Source: Bacteroidales bacterium
Lineage (GTDB): Bacteria; Bacteroidota; Bacteroidia; Bacteroidales; WCHB1-69
Direction of reading: 5' to 3'
NCBI GenBank assembly: GCA_017525505.1
Contig: JAFXSR010000024.1
Span: 1 to 64,000 of the forward strand
DNA: 64,000 bases
Below, in pieces: positions 17,017-25,592 of the stretch. Position 1 is the stretch's first letter. Each line of letters starts with the position of its first letter. The notes beneath the pieces are model-generated. The model was not told the DNA's origin and ran no database searches. It saw only the letters and a program-made list of their open reading frames with translations. A program made the position numbers and the translations under genes.

Positions 17017-19143
17017 ATGAAAAAATTTGGAACCATAACCTTATTAGCTTGTTTGACCCTCATGTTTACACATTGTGATAAAAAATCAGCTCCGATCAAG
17101 TACCCCGAAGCCGCTATGGGCAGCGACACCGACGTGTATTTCGGTGTGAAAGTGGCCGATCCCTATCGTTGGCTGGAAAACGACACTGCTCCCGAGGTGG
17201 AGGAATGGGTGAAACAGCAGAACGAAATCACGCAGACCTATCTGCAGAAGATTCCCTTCCGCGAAGCCCTCAACAAACGCCTGACAGACCTTTCAAATTA
17301 TGAAAAGATAGGCACTCCCTTCAAAAAACACGGCAAATACTATTTCTACCGCAACGATGGACTGCAAAACCAGAGTGTTTTGTATGTCAAGGAGACTTTG
17401 GACGGTGAAGCCGAAGTGCTGTTAGACCCCAACACCCTGTCGGACGACGGCACCGTGGCCCTCAACGGCATCAGCTTCTCGAACGACGGCAAATACCTGG
17501 CCTATACCATCTCGCGCAGCGGTAGTGACTGGGTGGAGATTTATGTGATGGATTTGGCCACCCGCAAGCTGACCCCCGACCATATCGAGTGGGCCAAGTT
17601 CACCAGCGCCGCATGGCATGGCGACGGCTTCTACTATAGCTGCTACGACCGCCCCGAAGCTGGAAAGGAATATTCAAACAAAAACGAAAACCACAAGATT
17701 TTCTATCACAAGATGGGCACCACCCAGGAAGAGGATGTGCTGACCTATGAGAACCCGAAATATCCGCAGCGTTTTTACACGGCAGAAGTCAATGAAGACG
17801 AAACGGTAATGTTTATCTCAGAAGACGGATTTGGTGCTGGTAATAATTTGCTGATGAAAGATTTGCGAAAACCCAATGCTCCAGTTGTGGCCCTCACCAC
17901 CAATGCTGACTACATTTACTCACCCATGGAAGTGATGGGCAACACCATTTATTTCTACACCAATTACCAGGCTCCTAAATACCGCCTGATGAAGGCCGAC
18001 ATTGACCATCCGGGCATCGACAGCTGGACCGAGGTGATACCCGAAAGCGAGAATGTGATGAGCTCCGCAGCGATTATCGATGGCAAACTGGTACTTACCT
18101 ACAACCAAGACTGCTCGCAGCACGCCTATGTCTATACGCTGGACGGCAAGCAAATGCACGAGGTTGAACTGCCTACTTTGGGAACGGTATGGTTCAGCGG
18201 CGACAAGGACGAGAAAGAAGTTTTCTACGGTTTCTCCTCTTTCACTTTCCCCTCCTGTATCTACCAATATGACATCGACAACAACAAGTCTGAACTGTAT
18301 ATGGCGCCGAAAGTCGATTTCAAGAGCGATGACTACCTGACCGAGCAGATTTTCTTCACCAGCAAAGACGGCAGCAAAATCCCCATGTTCATCACCTACA
18401 AACGAGGTTTGAACCTGAGAGGTAACAACCCCGTGCTGATTTACGGCTACGGTGGTTTCAACATCAGCCTGAACCCCTCGTTCTCCACCATGCGCATCCC
18501 GTTCCTGGAGAATGGCGGCATTTACGCACAGGTGAACTTGCGCGGTGGCGGCGAATATGGTGAGGACTGGCATCAGGCAGGTACCAAGATGAACAAACAG
18601 AATGTGTTTGACGACTTCATTGCTGCTGCCGAATACCTCATCAACGAGAATTACACCAATCCGCAAAAAGTGGCCATCATGGGCGGCTCTAACGGCGGTT
18701 TGCTGGTGGGTGCCTGTGTCAACCAGCGTCCCGACCTGTTCCGCGTGGCCATTCCGCAAGTGGGTGTGATGGACATGCTGCGCTATCACCTCTTCACCAT
18801 CGGCTGGAACTGGGCTCCCGACTACGGCACCAGTGCCGACAGCAAAGAGATGTTCGAGTACCTGTACAAATACTCACCGCTGCACAACATCAAAAATGAC
18901 GGCACCCCCTACCCTGGCATCATGGTGACTACCGCCGACCATGACGACCGTGTGGTGCCCGCCCATTCGTTCAAATACACCGCCGCATTGCAAGCATCCA
19001 ACACGGGCAATGCCCCGAAGCTCATCCGCATCGAGACCAAGGCCGGCCATGGTGGCGGCATGCCCCTCAGCAAGGTGATTGACGAATACACCGACATCTA
19101 CGCCTTTATCATGTACAACCTCGGCATGAAGCCCACATTCTAA
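17017..19143 (+). CDS. Prolyl oligopeptidase family (S9A) lipoprotein
   Basis: 708 residues. The N-terminus is a lipoprotein signal (LLACLTLMFTHCDKK). Residues ~30-430 form the beta-propeller typical of S9A, opening with YPEAAMG...DPYRWLEND. The C-terminal alpha/beta hydrolase has the nucleophile S558 in GGSNGG, an aspartate in DHDDRVVPAHS (643-644) and H678 in AGHGGG. These enzymes cut short peptides after proline. Placement in the periplasm or outer membrane fits the lipobox. Together with the other peptidases here it suggests peptide scavenging. Confidence 0.93.
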   Translation: MKKFGTITLLACLTLMFTHCDKKSAPIKYPEAAMGSDTDVYFGVKVADPYRWLENDTAPEVEEWVKQQNEITQTYLQKIPFREALNKRLTDLSNYEKIGTPFKKHGKYYFYRNDGLQNQSVLYVKETLDGEAEVLLDPNTLSDDGTVALNGISFSNDGKYLAYTISRSGSDWVEIYVMDLATRKLTPDHIEWAKFTSAAWHGDGFYYSCYDRPEAGKEYSNKNENHKIFYHKMGTTQEEDVLTYENPKYPQRFYTAEVNEDETVMFISEDGFGAGNNLLMKDLRKPNAPVVALTTNADYIYSPMEVMGNTIYFYTNYQAPKYRLMKADIDHPGIDSWTEVIPESENVMSSAAIIDGKLVLTYNQDCSQHAYVYTLDGKQMHEVELPTLGTVWFSGDKDEKEVFYGFSSFTFPSCIYQYDIDNNKSELYMAPKVDFKSDDYLTEQIFFTSKDGSKIPMFITYKRGLNLRGNNPVLIYGYGGFNISLNPSFSTMRIPFLENGGIYAQVNLRGGGEYGEDWHQAGTKMNKQNVFDDFIAAAEYLINENYTNPQKVAIMGGSNGGLLVGACVNQRPDLFRVAIPQVGVMDMLRYHLFTIGWNWAPDYGTSADSKEMFEYLYKYSPLHNIKNDGTPYPGIMVTTADHDDRVVPAHSFKYTAALQASNTGNAPKLIRIETKAGHGGGMPLSKVIDEYTDIYAFIMYNLGMKPTF

Positions 19144-19223
19144 AAAAAACTGCGTCAAAAGCGGATACAAATACCGATGTCCACTTGACGGACAATGCCT
19201 GCATGACATCAAATTTATAAGAG

Positions 19224-19760
19224 ATGACCCAAGTGCTGCTGCATTCCTGCTGTGCCCCGTGCTCATCCGCTATCTTGGAGTGGATGCTCAATAATGACTA
19301 TCAACCTGTCATCTACTATTACAATCCCAATATTTTTCCTGCGGAAGAATATGAAATCCGGAAAAGGGAATGCAGCCGCTATGCGCTGAAATTAGGTGTA
19401 AGCATGATTGATGGAGACTACGAACACCAGCAATGGTGCGAAGAAATGAAAGGCTTGGAAGACCAGCCCGAACGCGGCCTACGCTGCCTGCAATGCTTCA
19501 AGATGCGGCTTCTCAAAGCGGCGGAAAAAGCCAAAGAGCTGAATATTGAGTTATTCACCACTACCCTGGCCTCTTCCAGATGGAAAGACCTGAAGCAAAT
19601 CAATGAGGCAGGTTTTTGGGCCGCCCAACAGGTGGAAGGCACCCAATTCTGGGACAAGAACTGGCGCAAGAACGGACTGCAGGACCGCCGCAATCAATTG
19701 CTGAAAGAAAATAATTTCTACAACCAGCAATATTGCGGTTGTGAATTCAGCATGAGGTGA
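19224..19760 (+). CDS. queH: Epoxyqueuosine reductase QueH
   Basis: 178 residues. The QueH (DUF208) layout is clear: LLHSCCAPCSS at residues 6-15, YYYNPNIFPAEEYEIR, then GLRCLQCFKMRL, TTLASSRWKD and a C-terminal YCGCEFS. The paired cysteines bind the iron-sulfur cluster and a second metal. QueH performs the last step of queuosine tRNA modification where QueG is absent. It stands 80 bases after the prolyl oligopeptidase with no terminator between them, so transcription could read through. Confidence 0.93.
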   Translation: MTQVLLHSCCAPCSSAILEWMLNNDYQPVIYYYNPNIFPAEEYEIRKRECSRYALKLGVSMIDGDYEHQQWCEEMKGLEDQPERGLRCLQCFKMRLLKAAEKAKELNIELFTTTLASSRWKDLKQINEAGFWAAQQVEGTQFWDKNWRKNGLQDRRNQLLKENNFYNQQYCGCEFSMR

Positions 19761-19772
19761 TTTTTTATAATT

Positions 19773-19792
19773 GTATAGACGCAAATTTTTGC
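19773..19792. repeat. Degenerate half of the GTATAGACGCAAAA palindrome
   Basis: GTATAGACGCAAATTTTTGC differs at one position from the first 20 bases of the perfect palindrome at 20772-20799. It marks the left edge of a ~1-kb block that contains the HepT/MntA pair. Confidence 0.65.
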
Positions 19793-19856
19793 TTCTCTGC
19801 AGACCATTTTCGCTCTTCCGTCACAAACACAAAAAAATCGTGAACCCTTTTAATCC

Positions 19857-19973
19857 GTATCTGAGGCTCTCGACAACCTTGACTCCGAATAAAGGAAAGT
19901 CCACGATTTATACGTGAACATTTCCGTTTTTCTTACTGGGAGTCAATTTTGAAATTGTCGAGATTTCAGATAC
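19857..19973. ncRNA. Large nested inverted repeat, possible structured RNA
   Basis: Three stems nest inside each other: GTATCTGA (19857) with TCAGATAC (ending 19973), TCTCGACAA with TTGTCGAGA, and TTGACTCC with GGAGTCAA. Inside them GGAAA...CACG pairs with CGTG...TTTCC around the loop ATTTATA. A small AAAGCG/CGCTTT hairpin follows at 19982-19997. No reading frame of note and no T-run terminator is present. It could be a structured RNA, a miniature mobile element, or a regulatory hairpin at the 3' side of hepT. The strand cannot be decided. Confidence 0.4.
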
Positions 19974-20077
19974 TCACAAGAAAAGCGAAAACGCTTTATA
20001 TCAATATATTATAATATCAGTTTTATATTTCGATAATGTTTGGTTTTTGGTGAATACTTTGGTAAATTATATTGTTG

Positions 20078-20419
20078 TTACTCCATTTCGGAGAGCATCG
20101 TTTCTATTTCAGTCTTTAAAATTGGTAAATTATTGACAATGATGTTCCAAATCTCAATGTTATCAATGTCATCATGCCCATGAATCAAACGGTTTCTAGT
20201 ACCAACAATTCTTCTTGCAAAAGAGATCTTGAGATTTGCATCTAATTTCAAGGCCTTATTCATGGCTTCTCCTATGGTGGCTATATTGCGTTCTACCGCA
20301 TCTTGCAGCATAGAATTTCGTTCATACTCAGCATAAACCTTCTCCTGACCGATGTATCTATCAATATTATTGATACACTCCTGCATATCATATAAGTATT
20401 TCAGTATCTCCCTATCCAT
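20078..20419 (-). CDS. hepT: HepT-like (DUF86) toxin of a HepT/MntA pair
   Basis: 113 residues, all helical. The start ILKYLYDMQECINNIDRYIG and the motif ISFARRIVGTRNRLIHGH match DUF86/HepT HEPN-type RNases. In the family the active motif is RX4-6HXY; here R-NRLI-H-G-H, so the tyrosine is replaced by histidine. That tyrosine is the residue adenylylated by the MntA antitoxin in the Shewanella system. The gene overlaps mntA by 8 bases and is read after it. Confidence 0.85.
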   Translation of the reverse strand: MDREILKYLYDMQECINNIDRYIGQEKVYAEYERNSMLQDAVERNIATIGEAMNKALKLDANLKISFARRIVGTRNRLIHGHDDIDNIEIWNIIVNNLPILKTEIETMLSEME

Positions 20420-20720
20420 AGATTTTGTATTTTGTTTCGTTAAGCTCCTGAATAAAATAGGGATTCTTCAGATTATCTTCGTTTATCAAATCCACATCTC
20501 GGTGCAGGTTATCTTCCAATGCAAATCGCAAATCCCAAATATTGTCTCCAAATGCGACAGGATCGTCAAAGGTCTCATAGCTAACAAGAAAATCCACATC
20601 GCTATCCTCATTGAATCGTGAACTGAGCACAGAGCCAAATAGATAAGCATCTTTTACCTTGTGTTCTTTCAATATTTGAATCACTTTCGGCAGATATGGT
20701 TGAAATTCAGGGTGTATCAT
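20412..20720 (-). CDS. mntA: MntA-like minimal nucleotidyltransferase (antitoxin)
   Basis: 102 residues. The catalytic signature is exact: FGSVLSSRFNEDSDVDFLV, a GSX10DXD motif, with a third acidic residue in HRDVDLIN. MntA-type enzymes transfer AMP to the HepT toxin and so silence it. I chose the ATG at 20720; a longer frame reaches 20864 but would run through the promoter and the palindrome. A TATTTTTG -7 element lies 21 bases upstream. The antitoxin is first in the operon. Confidence 0.88.
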   Translation of the reverse strand: MIHPEFQPYLPKVIQILKEHKVKDAYLFGSVLSSRFNEDSDVDFLVSYETFDDPVAFGDNIWDLRFALEDNLHRDVDLINEDNLKNPYFIQELNETKYKIYG

Positions 20721-20740
20721 CGACAGTCTCTTTTTTCTTG

Positions 20741-20748
20741 CAAAAATA
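20741..20748 (-). promoter_or_regulatory. -7 element (TATTTTTG) of the mntA-hepT operon
   Basis: Read on the minus strand this is TATTTTTG followed by C, 20 bases before the mntA start. No clear -33 element was found. Its presence argues against the longer mntA reading frame. Confidence 0.5.
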
Positions 20749-20771
20749 CTAAATTCTTTTGGATTAACGAT

Positions 20772-20799
20772 GTATAGACGCAAAATTTTGCGTCTATAC
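20772..20799. repeat. Perfect 28-nt palindrome
   Basis: GTATAGACGCAAAA is followed directly by its exact reverse complement TTTTGCGTCTATAC. It sits between the divergent mntA and porT promoters. A degenerate copy lies at 19773, and the core CGCAAAATTTTGG appears again at 20841. Related GACGCAAAATTTTGCGTC palindromes are, from memory, dispersed repeats in Bacteroidota and other genomes. An operator function cannot be excluded. Confidence 0.85.
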
Positions 20800-20806
20800 C
20801 ATTCTG

Positions 20807-20836
20807 TTTGTAATTCAAGAATTTTCTGTACCTTTG
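20807..20836 (+). promoter_or_regulatory. Complete Bacteroidota promoter for porT-glyS
   Basis: TTTG (20807-20810), an 18-base spacer, then TACCTTTG (20829-20836), an almost ideal -33/-7 pair. The start of transcription is expected near 20843, 70 bases ahead of the porT ATG. This makes the in-frame ATG at 20834 unlikely to be used. Confidence 0.75.
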
Positions 20837-20914
20837 CAGCCGCAAAATTTTGGCACTTATACAATATTTATCAAGGGTTTTCGTTTAGCCTTTGATATAG
20901 ATTTAAACAGAAAC

Positions 20915-21646
20915 ATGCCACAAAGAAAAAAATTATACAAGATAATACTGCCCCTGCTCATGCTGATAACTATCAGCACCACCGCTTTCCCGCAAAAAGG
21001 AGGCTTTGGGGTGCCCAACCTGCAGAAATACGACAAGAAACTCTTCCATTTTGGTTTCAGCATAGGTTATAATCTTTTCGACTTCAACCTGAAAAACAAT
21101 GCTTATTACCCGATGAGCGACTCGCTGCTGGTCATCAATACCAAAGCGGTCAGCGGTTTTAGTTTAGGTATCGTCACCGATCTGCGAATCTGGAAATACT
21201 TCGACCTGCGTTTCATCCCGGGTCTGTCATTTGGCGAAAGAGTGCTCACCTACGAATTCGCCAACCGTGTAAAAGAAGATGACAAGCAAAAACGAGTCGA
21301 GTCCGTGTACCTGGACCTTCCCCTGCTATTCAAGATCAAATCCTCCAGAATGCACAACGTGCGTATTTATGTCATCGGAGGGGTGCAATATAGCTTAGAC
21401 CTGATTTCCAACCAAAAGAAACAGTCCAAGCGTCCCAACGAAATGCTGGTGAAACTCAACCAGAACGACTTCCAGGGACAAGTAGGCTTCGGTCTGGACT
21501 TCTACTGCACCTATTTCAAACTCACCACCGAAGTGAAAATGTCGTTCGGCATGATTAACCTTTTGGTCCCCGAGCAACATCTTTATACCAGCAATATCAG
21601 CTCTGTGAAATCAAAAACATTACAAGTATCAGTAATATTCGAATAA
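20915..21646 (+). CDS. porT: PorT-family T9SS outer-membrane protein
   Basis: About 243 residues: signal peptide (KIILPLLMLITISTTAFPQ), then NLQKYDKKLFHFGFSIGYN, the hallmark N-terminus of PorT, and beta-barrel strands up to SKTLQVSVIFE. PorT is an outer-membrane beta-barrel needed for export of sorting-domain proteins such as the two large cargo proteins in this window. The start at 20915 is used because the upstream in-frame ATG overlaps the promoter and would hide the signal peptide. glyS follows two bases after its stop. Confidence 0.85.
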   Translation: MPQRKKLYKIILPLLMLITISTTAFPQKGGFGVPNLQKYDKKLFHFGFSIGYNLFDFNLKNNAYYPMSDSLLVINTKAVSGFSLGIVTDLRIWKYFDLRFIPGLSFGERVLTYEFANRVKEDDKQKRVESVYLDLPLLFKIKSSRMHNVRIYVIGGVQYSLDLISNQKKQSKRPNEMLVKLNQNDFQGQVGFGLDFYCTYFKLTTEVKMSFGMINLLVPEQHLYTSNISSVKSKTLQVSVIFE

Positions 21647-21648
21647 TT

Positions 21649-23154
21649 ATGGCAAACAACGAAGAACTTTTCAAACAAATCATCTCTCACGCGAAAGAAT
21701 ACGGATTCATTTTCCCCTCAAGCGAAATATATGACGGTCTGAGCGCCGTATATGACTATGGAGAATATGGTGTTGAACTGAAAAACAACATCAAACAGTA
21801 CTGGTGGAAGGCCATGGTGCAGTATCACGAAAACATTGTGGGTATCGACAGTGCCATTTTCATGCACCCCACCATCTGGAAAGCCTCCGGACACGTGGAT
21901 GCCTTCAACGACCCGCTCATCGACAACAAGGACTCCAAAAAGAGATACCGCGCCGATGTGCTGATTGAAGACCATATCCAGAAAATCGAGGACAAAATCA
22001 ACAAGGAAGTCGAAAAAGCCAAGAAGCGCTTCGAAAACTTCGACGAGGACCTGTACCGCAAGACCAACCAGCGTGTGGTGGAATACCAGCAAAAGATTGA
22101 CGACATCACCGCCCGCTATGCCGACCTGATGAACCGTACCGACCTGGCTGGTTTGAAGGCGCTGATTGAGGAGTTAGGCATTGTTTGCCCAATTTCAGGC
22201 ACTAAAAATTGGACTGACGTGCGCCAGTTCAACCTGATGTTCGCCACCCAGATGGGCTCCGTAGCCGAGGGTGCCGACACCATCTATTTGCGTCCCGAGA
22301 CCGCCCAGGGTATCTTTGTAAACTTCTTGAATGTCTATAAGACCGGAAGAATGAAAATCCCGTTTGGCATCGCCCAGATTGGCAAAGCTTTCCGTAACGA
22401 GATTGTAGCCCGCCAATTCATATTCAGAATGAGAGAGTTTGAGCAGATGGAAATGCAATTCTTCGTCCGCCCTGGCGAGGAACTCAAGTGGTTTGACTAC
22501 TGGAAACAGACCCGTATCAAATGGCATCAGGACTTGGGTATCGCACCCGAGAACTACCGCTTCCACGACCACGAGAAGCTGGCTCACTATGCCAATGCCG
22601 CCACTGACATCGAGTTCAAGTTCCCCTTCGGTTTCAAAGAGCTGGAAGGCATCCACTCTCGTACCGACTTCGACCTCAGCCAGCACGAGAAATACTCTGG
22701 CAAGAAACTCCGTTTCTTCGACCCCGAGACCAACGAAAGCTATGTGCCTTACGTCATCGAGACCTCTATTGGTGTTGATCGTATGTTCCTGGCTGTGTTC
22801 AGCCATGCTTACACCGAAGAGAAGCTGGAGGACGGCTCCACTCGCGTGGTACTGCGCCTGCCCGCCAAGCTGGCTCCCATCAAGGCCGCTGTGCTGCCGC
22901 TAGTGAAGAAAGACGGTCTGCCCGAAAAAGCCCGCGAGGTGATGGACTTGCTCAAACCTTTTATGATGTGCCAGTACGACGAAAAAGACGCCATCGGCCG
23001 CCGCTACCGCCGTCAGGATGCCATCGGCACCCCATACTGCATCACCATCGACAACCAAACGATGGGGGACAACACCGTCACCATCCGCGAGCGTGACAGC
23101 ATGGAACAGAAACGCGTGCCCATCAAGGAATTGCTTTCCGACATCGTTTTCTAA
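21649..23154 (+). CDS. glyS: Glycyl-tRNA synthetase (single-chain type)
   Basis: 501 residues, the homodimeric form. Class II motifs are visible: motif 2 FRNEIVARQFIFRMREFEQM, the flipping-loop region GIAQIGKAFRNE, TIYLRPETAQGIFVNF, and motif 3 in ETSIGVDRMFLAVF. The N-terminus GFIFPSSEIYDGLSAVYDYG is the canonical glycine-enzyme start. The C-terminal anticodon-binding domain begins near PAKLAPIKAAVLPLV. It is probably co-transcribed with porT. Confidence 0.97.
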   Translation: MANNEELFKQIISHAKEYGFIFPSSEIYDGLSAVYDYGEYGVELKNNIKQYWWKAMVQYHENIVGIDSAIFMHPTIWKASGHVDAFNDPLIDNKDSKKRYRADVLIEDHIQKIEDKINKEVEKAKKRFENFDEDLYRKTNQRVVEYQQKIDDITARYADLMNRTDLAGLKALIEELGIVCPISGTKNWTDVRQFNLMFATQMGSVAEGADTIYLRPETAQGIFVNFLNVYKTGRMKIPFGIAQIGKAFRNEIVARQFIFRMREFEQMEMQFFVRPGEELKWFDYWKQTRIKWHQDLGIAPENYRFHDHEKLAHYANAATDIEFKFPFGFKELEGIHSRTDFDLSQHEKYSGKKLRFFDPETNESYVPYVIETSIGVDRMFLAVFSHAYTEEKLEDGSTRVVLRLPAKLAPIKAAVLPLVKKDGLPEKAREVMDLLKPFMMCQYDEKDAIGRRYRRQDAIGTPYCITIDNQTMGDNTVTIRERDSMEQKRVPIKELLSDIVF

Positions 23155-23237
23155 AGTCCAGTTGCTCCTCAAGCCGCAACATATACTGCTGTTAAACACT
23201 GCTTTTTGACATTGTATCTTAATATTCATTAGCCATT

Positions 23238-24464
23238 ATGCCGCAACCTATCCTACTGTTAAAGAACGGCATCAAACTCATTCACAAAGAGATAAACTCA
23301 CCGATTTCGCACTTCGGCATATTGGTGAATGCCGGTACCCGTGATGAGGATGAGAACAAAATGGGCATTGCCCACTTTGTGGAGCATACCATCTTCAAAG
23401 GTACCCGGAAGCGCAGCGCTCACCAAGTGATACGCCGTTTGGAAGATGTTGGCGGAGAGCTCAACGCCAGCACCTCCAAGGAAGAGACCTATTTCCATGC
23501 CTCTTTCCTGTCCGCCGACTATCCTCGGGCAGTAGAACTGCTGGCCGACATTCTCTTCCACTCCACCTTCCCCGAGCAGGAACTGGAGAAAGAGAAAGAC
23601 GTGGTGATTGAGGAAATCAACTACTACAAGGACACCCCTTCGGAGCTGATTATCGACGACTTCGAAAGCATGGTGTACCAGGGGCATCCCATGGGACGCA
23701 ATATCCTGGGCACCCGCAAGGATGTGAAGCATTTCAAACGCGAGGACATCCTGAGCTTCATCCGCCGCAACTACGCCCGCAACAATATCGTGTTGGCCTC
23801 CGCCGGCAATATCAGCGAAAAACAGTTGCTGCGACTCTGTGAGCGATATTTTACAGACGAGCAATTAGTGGAGTCACCCTCACCCAGATATGCGTTTGAC
23901 AACTATCAGCCCCAACACCAGCGAGTGAACAAGCACAGCAACCAGTCACACATCATGATTGGCACACCGGCATACGCCATCACCCGCAACGAGCGTACCG
24001 CCTTCCAATTGCTTACCAACCTGTTGGGCGGACAAGGCATGAATACCCGCCTGAACATGGCCATCCGTGAGAACAAAGGGCTGGCATACAGCGTGGAAGC
24101 GGTCTATTCGCCCTTCTCCGATACTGGCCTGTTCACCGTCTATATCGGCTGTGAACACGACACCATCGAGCAATGCGTCAACCTTAGCTACAAAGAATTC
24201 AAAAAACTGTGCCAGAACAAATTAGGCACCATGCAGCTGCATTATGCGAAGAAACAGTTCATCGGACAGATTGCCATCGCCAACGAAGCCAAGCTCAACG
24301 AGATGATCTCGCTGGGGCGCACCGCTTTGTTTTTCGATGAAGTGGAAAGCACCGAGGAATCCATCGCCCGTTTGGAAGCCCTCACCGCCGACGAATTGCT
24401 GCACGTGGCCAACGAAATACTCATTCCCGACCAAATGTCCACCCTAATATTCGGCAAACCATGA
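23238..24464 (+). CDS. M16 family zinc peptidase (pitrilysin/processing-peptidase type)
   Basis: 408 residues. The inverted zinc motif HFVEH is at residues 46-50, with the distal glutamate in VVIEEINYYKD. The C-terminal half carries GMNTRLNMAIRENKGLAYSV, the R/Y pair that binds the substrate backbone in M16B enzymes. No signal peptide is evident, so it is cytoplasmic or non-classically located. The next gene starts within its stop codon (ATGA overlap). Confidence 0.93.
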   Translation: MPQPILLLKNGIKLIHKEINSPISHFGILVNAGTRDEDENKMGIAHFVEHTIFKGTRKRSAHQVIRRLEDVGGELNASTSKEETYFHASFLSADYPRAVELLADILFHSTFPEQELEKEKDVVIEEINYYKDTPSELIIDDFESMVYQGHPMGRNILGTRKDVKHFKREDILSFIRRNYARNNIVLASAGNISEKQLLRLCERYFTDEQLVESPSPRYAFDNYQPQHQRVNKHSNQSHIMIGTPAYAITRNERTAFQLLTNLLGGQGMNTRLNMAIRENKGLAYSVEAVYSPFSDTGLFTVYIGCEHDTIEQCVNLSYKEFKKLCQNKLGTMQLHYAKKQFIGQIAIANEAKLNEMISLGRTALFFDEVESTEESIARLEALTADELLHVANEILIPDQMSTLIFGKP

Positions 24465-25567
24465 GAACCATCAAAATCCTTTGCATAGCCTGTACCCTGC
24501 TACTTCTCGCAGGAGCCTGCAAAACCAAAGCGCCTGTCGAAGAAGGCATTGTCCTCGATGAAAGCTCCGTTTCCGCCTTCGCCAAACAGATTGAACAAAG
24601 CGTGCTGAACGGCAACCCCGATGTCTATAACAAAGCCTTCGACAAGGACTACCTCAAATCCGCAATACGGGACAACTCTATCGTGAATAGCAGTTTGGAC
24701 ACCGACTTCGGACAAGACTTCTTCGAGAGCAACTTCCATGCCGGTGATGAGGCCGTAGCCCTGGTGGACAATGGCGGTGACTTCAAGTTTGTGCGCTACT
24801 ATCTGGATGCCGACGACAGCAGTCACCATGTGGTTTTCAGAACTTATAACGACTTCATTCTCAACTTTTACGACTATAAGGTGGACACCTTGGAAGGCAA
24901 TATCGTCATCAAGGACGGCTTTATCTACAACACCGGAAATCTGCTGTCGGACAACATCAGGGAGAACATCCTGCTGAATGTGCTCTATAAGACTAATCCT
25001 GAAGGCATCACCTCCATTCTCAGCCAAATCAAAGACCTCAGCGACCAAGGCAAGAACAAGGAAGCGCTACAGTTGCTGAATGAGCACGAAACGGAACTCA
25101 AGGACCTGTCGTACTACTGGCAACTGTATATCGCCAATCTGTACAAAACTTGTCCGAAGACGCAATACATCGACTCGCTCAATGCATTAAAAAGCAAAGG
25201 ATTGGACCAGCGCATGCTCTTATTGCACCAGCTGATGTTTTACCTCAACGAAGGCATGACAGAAGATTGTGAGGGTACCATCAACGAACTGATAGAATAT
25301 GCCGGGGACGACCCCATTTTCCTGCTGATTTTCGGCAAAGCCAACTACTATGCCAAAAATTACGAAACCGCTCTGGGATGCTATGAAACCGCCAACCAAT
25401 ACCTGCCTCCTTTGTGGGACTTATGGTATGGTCAGTTGGAATGCTTCCACGCCCTGAACGACATGGACGGTTTTTACCGCTGCCTGGAAACCGCCAAGAA
25501 AAACTACGGAATGACAGACGAGGAACTGGCGGAAATGATGCAGACAGATTTCAAGAATCTGAAATAA
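24461..25567 (+). CDS. TPR-like lipoprotein of unknown function
   Basis: 368 residues with a lipobox signal (LLLLAGACKTK). The middle part (residues ~45-165) is a mixed domain without a recognised motif; the C-terminal half shows helix pairs of TPR type, for example PIFLLIFGKANYYAKNYETA and LGCYETANQYLPPLWDLW. It is coupled to the M16 peptidase by a 4-base overlap, so it may act with it in the envelope. I do not recognise a family. Confidence 0.65.
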   Translation: MRTIKILCIACTLLLLAGACKTKAPVEEGIVLDESSVSAFAKQIEQSVLNGNPDVYNKAFDKDYLKSAIRDNSIVNSSLDTDFGQDFFESNFHAGDEAVALVDNGGDFKFVRYYLDADDSSHHVVFRTYNDFILNFYDYKVDTLEGNIVIKDGFIYNTGNLLSDNIRENILLNVLYKTNPEGITSILSQIKDLSDQGKNKEALQLLNEHETELKDLSYYWQLYIANLYKTCPKTQYIDSLNALKSKGLDQRMLLLHQLMFYLNEGMTEDCEGTINELIEYAGDDPIFLLIFGKANYYAKNYETALGCYETANQYLPPLWDLWYGQLECFHALNDMDGFYRCLETAKKNYGMTDEELAEMMQTDFKNLK

Positions 25568-25592
25568 AAAAAACTGATTATAAGAAAATTTA

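Noticed and set aside
20721..20864. N-terminal extension of mntA
   Set aside because: It would run through the perfect palindrome, both divergent promoters and would add residues not found in minimal nucleotidyltransferases.
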